49,978 bases of DNA from Candidatus Treponema merdequi (lineage in GTDB: Bacteria; Spirochaetota; Spirochaetia; Treponematales; Treponemataceae), in assembly GCA_018064525.1 (NCBI GenBank), contig JAGHVB010000037.1:1-49978 (forward strand). The letters are read 5' to 3'. The first letter of the stretch is position 1; every line of letters begins with the position of its first letter. Under the pieces are notes generated by a model, which was not told where the DNA came from, ran no database searches, and saw only the letters and a program-made list of their open reading frames with translations. The position numbers and the translations under genes were made by a program. Of the stretch, positions 47,289-49,978 are shown piece after piece.

Positions 47289-49166
47289 ATTTATTCTTTC
47301 TTATTCTTTGGAAGTTCTTTTGTCGGAGTCGGTCTGTTAAGCTGGTTCCAGAAATTCTATCTCCAGGGACAGCCTGAAAAATATTTAAAAGGTCTTCCAA
47401 TCACAGCTACAGTTACTTTTTGTCTTTGTATGGTAATCGTCATCATAATGATTTTTGTTCTAAAACCGTTAGACAGACTTTTAAAGGACATAAAGCATAA
47501 TGGACATGTTCCAACTGATGATGACAGAAAACTTTTCTTAAGCTGTTCAAAACGAATGAATACAATTACTCTTGTTTCTACTGTCATTGGGTTTGTTTTT
47601 GGAAATCTTATTACGATGGCAATTGTAATTAAAAAGGGTGTAATTCCTTTTGAATGGCCAAGAATTATTTTTGCAATAATTCATTCGTTTGCTTATGGTG
47701 GAATTGCAACATTATATACCATCAACCTGATGGACTTTTTTATGAATGACAGACGCGAACTTTTGAAAATCCGCAAAATTGAAAAAAGTCAGATGACAGG
47801 AACTATGGCTGGTTCTTTTACCTATATGTTCATTGTAAGTATTTTTGCAATTGCAGCTTCGGTAATAATGGTTCCATACCAGCTTATTTATTCTGCAGAT
47901 TCAGGTGAGATGTGGCAGGGATTCAATTTTTATCTCTGTCAGTCAGTTTTTGTTTTTATTGTGACATTTGTTGCGTGTGCAATTCCATTTATCATGATTG
48001 TCCGTGGAACAACAAACAGATTAAAAAGAAATTCAAATCTTTTACGGAATATTGCGGAATCAGGAGATCTTGTTTCAAGAATCGATATTGTAGTAAATGA
48101 TGACTTTGGTCTTTTGACAGGCTGTACAAATGATCTTATGGATAAGCTTTCTGCAATGATTTCTTCAGTCAAACAGCAGTCAGGAAATGTTTCGAATACT
48201 GCAGATGTATTAAGCAATGCTGCAAGCTCGAGTGTTGCGGCTTTGACACAGATGCAGAGTTCATTGGAAAAAATCAACTCTCAGGGTAATGAACAGTTTG
48301 AAGTAATTAATGATGTAAGTAATGATATTTCGGGTCTTAAAAAAGGTGCTTCAGAACTTACTGATTTTATGATTGCACAGAGTGCTGCAATGCAGGAAAA
48401 CTCGGCAAGTATTACACAGATGGCACAGAATATAGCTTCTGTTGCAGAGATGTCTGCTCAGGCAGATGCTCTTATTACAGGACTTGCAAAAATCAGTGAA
48501 AGAGGTAATTCTCTTGTAACAAGTGCAATAAATTCAATTTCGGATATTCAGCAGGCATCAAATGAAGTTCAGAAGATTGTAAAAGTAATTCAGTCTATTT
48601 CTTCACAGACAAACCTTTTGTCGATGAATGCTGCGATTGAAGCTGCTCATGCCGGTGAATTTGGAGCAGGATTTGCTGTTGTTGCAAATGAAGTTCGTTC
48701 TCTTGCAGAAGGTTCTACAAAGAGTGCGAAAGAGATTCAGACTCACATTAAGGATATGGTTTCAAAAATTGATGCCGGTGTTGCAACAAGCCGTCAGGCA
48801 GGAGAAGCATTTAAAGCAATTGAAGACAGCGTAAAAGAAAACCAGAAAATCATGCAGGCTTTAACAACCGCAATGACAGAGCAGCGGATTGGTGCAGAAG
48901 AAAATATGCGTGTTACAAATGATGTTTCTGCGGCTCTTGAACATGCAAATGTTCTTGTTCAGAAACAGAATGAGTTTGCCGGTCATGTAAGGGAAACAAT
49001 GGATACAGTTGTAAATATTACTTCTGAAATTTCTGAATGCATAAGTGAAGGTCTTGTTGCTACTGAAAATATGAAGAGTTCAATTAATTCTGTTGAAGAA
49101 TCTGTCGTTACAAACAAAGCGGCAGTTGATCAGATGCAGGTTCATGTTGATTCTTTTAAAGTTTAA
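47274..49166 (+). CDS. Methyl-accepting chemotaxis protein
   Basis: A 630-residue transducer. The N-terminal 250 residues have about six membrane segments with little periplasmic sequence, unlike the two-segment receptors with a large sensor. A HAMP-like segment (RLKRNSNLLRNIAESGDLVSRI) follows, then the long helical signalling domain with the hairpin tip QTNLLSMNAAIEAAHAGE and GFAVVANEVRSLAEGS around residues 443-480, which contacts CheA and CheW. No C-terminal CheR-docking pentapeptide is seen. The ATG has CGGAG six bases upstream. It lies downstream of the adenylate cyclase and coiled-coil genes. Its stop is one base from that of the convergent lipoprotein gene. Confidence 0.95.
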   Translation: MPVILIYSFLFFGSSFVGVGLLSWFQKFYLQGQPEKYLKGLPITATVTFCLCMVIVIIMIFVLKPLDRLLKDIKHNGHVPTDDDRKLFLSCSKRMNTITLVSTVIGFVFGNLITMAIVIKKGVIPFEWPRIIFAIIHSFAYGGIATLYTINLMDFFMNDRRELLKIRKIEKSQMTGTMAGSFTYMFIVSIFAIAASVIMVPYQLIYSADSGEMWQGFNFYLCQSVFVFIVTFVACAIPFIMIVRGTTNRLKRNSNLLRNIAESGDLVSRIDIVVNDDFGLLTGCTNDLMDKLSAMISSVKQQSGNVSNTADVLSNAASSSVAALTQMQSSLEKINSQGNEQFEVINDVSNDISGLKKGASELTDFMIAQSAAMQENSASITQMAQNIASVAEMSAQADALITGLAKISERGNSLVTSAINSISDIQQASNEVQKIVKVIQSISSQTNLLSMNAAIEAAHAGEFGAGFAVVANEVRSLAEGSTKSAKEIQTHIKDMVSKIDAGVATSRQAGEAFKAIEDSVKENQKIMQALTTAMTEQRIGAEENMRVTNDVSAALEHANVLVQKQNEFAGHVRETMDTVVNITSEISECISEGLVATENMKSSINSVEESVVTNKAAVDQMQVHVDSFKV

Positions 49167-49167
49167 G

Positions 49168-49965
49168 TTATTTGGAAATATATACAGTTTTATTGTCTAA
49201 GAGAAAGGCTGTTTTACTTTCGGATTTTATCTGAAATGTAATCCAGCCTTTTTCTTTATAAAATGAATTAAGTGGAATATATTCGCAATATATTTTCGAA
49301 GAAGAATCAATTTCTTCATCCTGAATATCTTCGGGTAAAAGTGATTTTGTTTCGTAATAAGAAACTGTTATTTTGGAATCCCGGTGAATTATTTTATTTT
49401 TAAGTGCATCTTTTTTTAAGTTACAGCTTAAAGTGCATTTTTTTGTCTTAAGATCATCAAATTTACTGAATGAATCATAATCTTTTTTTAAAAGTGTTTC
49501 TTCTAATTTTTGCCAGTTAAAGAGTTCTGCAGCTTTTATCTGGTTTGAATCGTTAGAAGTCAAAAGTTCTGAAAGCAGAATACATGCATTTGCAGATGAC
49601 CATTTTGGAATACATGTTTTTGATTCATTGTTACAATAAAAGTCAAACGGATAAATACAGCCTGACGGAAGAAAAAATTTTTGTTTTGTAACAGGATAAA
49701 TCAGAATTGAAGTAAGCTTTTCTTTTGGAAGTGTAATTGTAAAAAATGTTGTGTCAGGAGATTCCTGAAAAACTTTTGTTTCATTTTTATTTGTGATTAC
49801 GATTTTATATGAAAGAAGAAGTGGTAAGTTTTCTTTATCATATTCAGGGGGAAATACTTTGACAGTATCTGTTTCTGAAAATGATACTGGTTTTTCGCAC
49901 GAAAATGAAAAAATGAAAATTCCTGAAAGAAGAAATAAAATCTCTGGTAAAATATTTTTTCTCAT
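49168..49965 (-). CDS. Lipoprotein of unknown function
   Basis: A 265-residue protein with signal peptide ILFLLSGIFIFSF and lipobox FSFSC (Cys near 23). The mature part is beta-rich with several Cys (YCNN, KTCIP, NACIL, KKCTLSC) that could form disulfides. I recognise no family. Upstream of the ATG the sequence is TACTATATATGT, so a near-leaderless promoter is possible, but the -35 would lie beyond the window edge. Confidence 0.7.
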   Translation of the reverse strand: MRKNILPEILFLLSGIFIFSFSCEKPVSFSETDTVKVFPPEYDKENLPLLLSYKIVITNKNETKVFQESPDTTFFTITLPKEKLTSILIYPVTKQKFFLPSGCIYPFDFYCNNESKTCIPKWSSANACILLSELLTSNDSNQIKAAELFNWQKLEETLLKKDYDSFSKFDDLKTKKCTLSCNLKKDALKNKIIHRDSKITVSYYETKSLLPEDIQDEEIDSSSKIYCEYIPLNSFYKEKGWITFQIKSESKTAFLLDNKTVYISK

Positions 49966-49978
49966 ACATATATAGTAC

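Noticed and set aside
49793-49975. 60-codon plus-strand ORF at the window end
   Set aside because: Antisense to the signal peptide region of the terminal lipoprotein gene, with no independent support.

Overview
The window looks like chromosomal DNA of a host-associated Treponema (Spirochaetes). It is AT-rich, with one block of clearly higher GC (the DUF763 and uvrC genes). Spirochete-type genes include a very long coiled-coil protein of the SpiroCoCo type, a fused IspD-IspF, CarD with a long acidic tail, a TPR protein with a Glu/Pro/Ala-rich tail, and an adenylate cyclase / coiled-coil / chemotaxis-receptor cluster. No rRNA, tRNA, CRISPR array, complete transposon or prophage was seen. All identifications come from reading motifs; no database search was run.

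Layout. 1-5.0 kb: end of an unknown gene, a Na+/phosphate cotransporter, a stand-alone four-helix-bundle (23S intervening-sequence type) gene framed by heptamer repeats, and leuS. 5.2-9.8 kb: a 1533-residue acyl-CoA dehydratase activase-type fusion protein. 9.9-15.4 kb: secreted protein, HAD hydrolase, giant coiled-coil protein. 15.4-19.5 kb: carD-ispDF facing a DEAD-box helicase across a very compact divergent promoter. 19.5-24.7 kb: phosphoesterase and lipoprotein, mnmG, a small membrane protein, adenosine deaminase. 24.7-30.0 kb: pepF, an SH3-domain lipoprotein and an ABC-F ATPase. 30.0-33.6 kb: an accessory island. 33.6-36.8 kb: DUF763 gene and uvrC. 36.8-43.9 kb: LamG/FN3 protein, TPR protein, M24 peptidase, murJ. 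44.0-50.0 kb: adenylate cyclase, coiled-coil membrane protein, methyl-accepting chemotaxis protein, lipoprotein.

Most interesting region. The 780-base gap at 29984-30764 holds a candidate type I toxin-antitoxin locus. On the minus strand a 32-residue hydrophobic peptide with a perfect Shine-Dalgarno sequence (SD) has that SD paired inside its own leader. On the plus strand a consensus promoter drives a short RNA ending in an intrinsic terminator whose T-run lies on the peptide's stop codon. The same gap contains three copies of a short repeat, a heptamer array and a 17-bp hairpin just before a surface lipoprotein gene. The C-terminal end of that lipoprotein (DUF6273-like) has the composition and pattern of a diversity-generating-retroelement variable region; no reverse transcriptase is in the window.

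Gene expression. At least seven genes have a -10 box 5 to 13 bases before the ATG and no SD, predicting leaderless or nearly leaderless mRNAs (HAD, carD, helicase, 20938 lipoprotein, mnmG, 26637 lipoprotein, nptA; pepF also, with a weak -35). Others have strong SDs (leuS, 9914, ada, 30765, DUF763, MCP). Three divergent gene pairs have such promoters back to back, and the carD/helicase pair shares one palindromic -35 hexamer.
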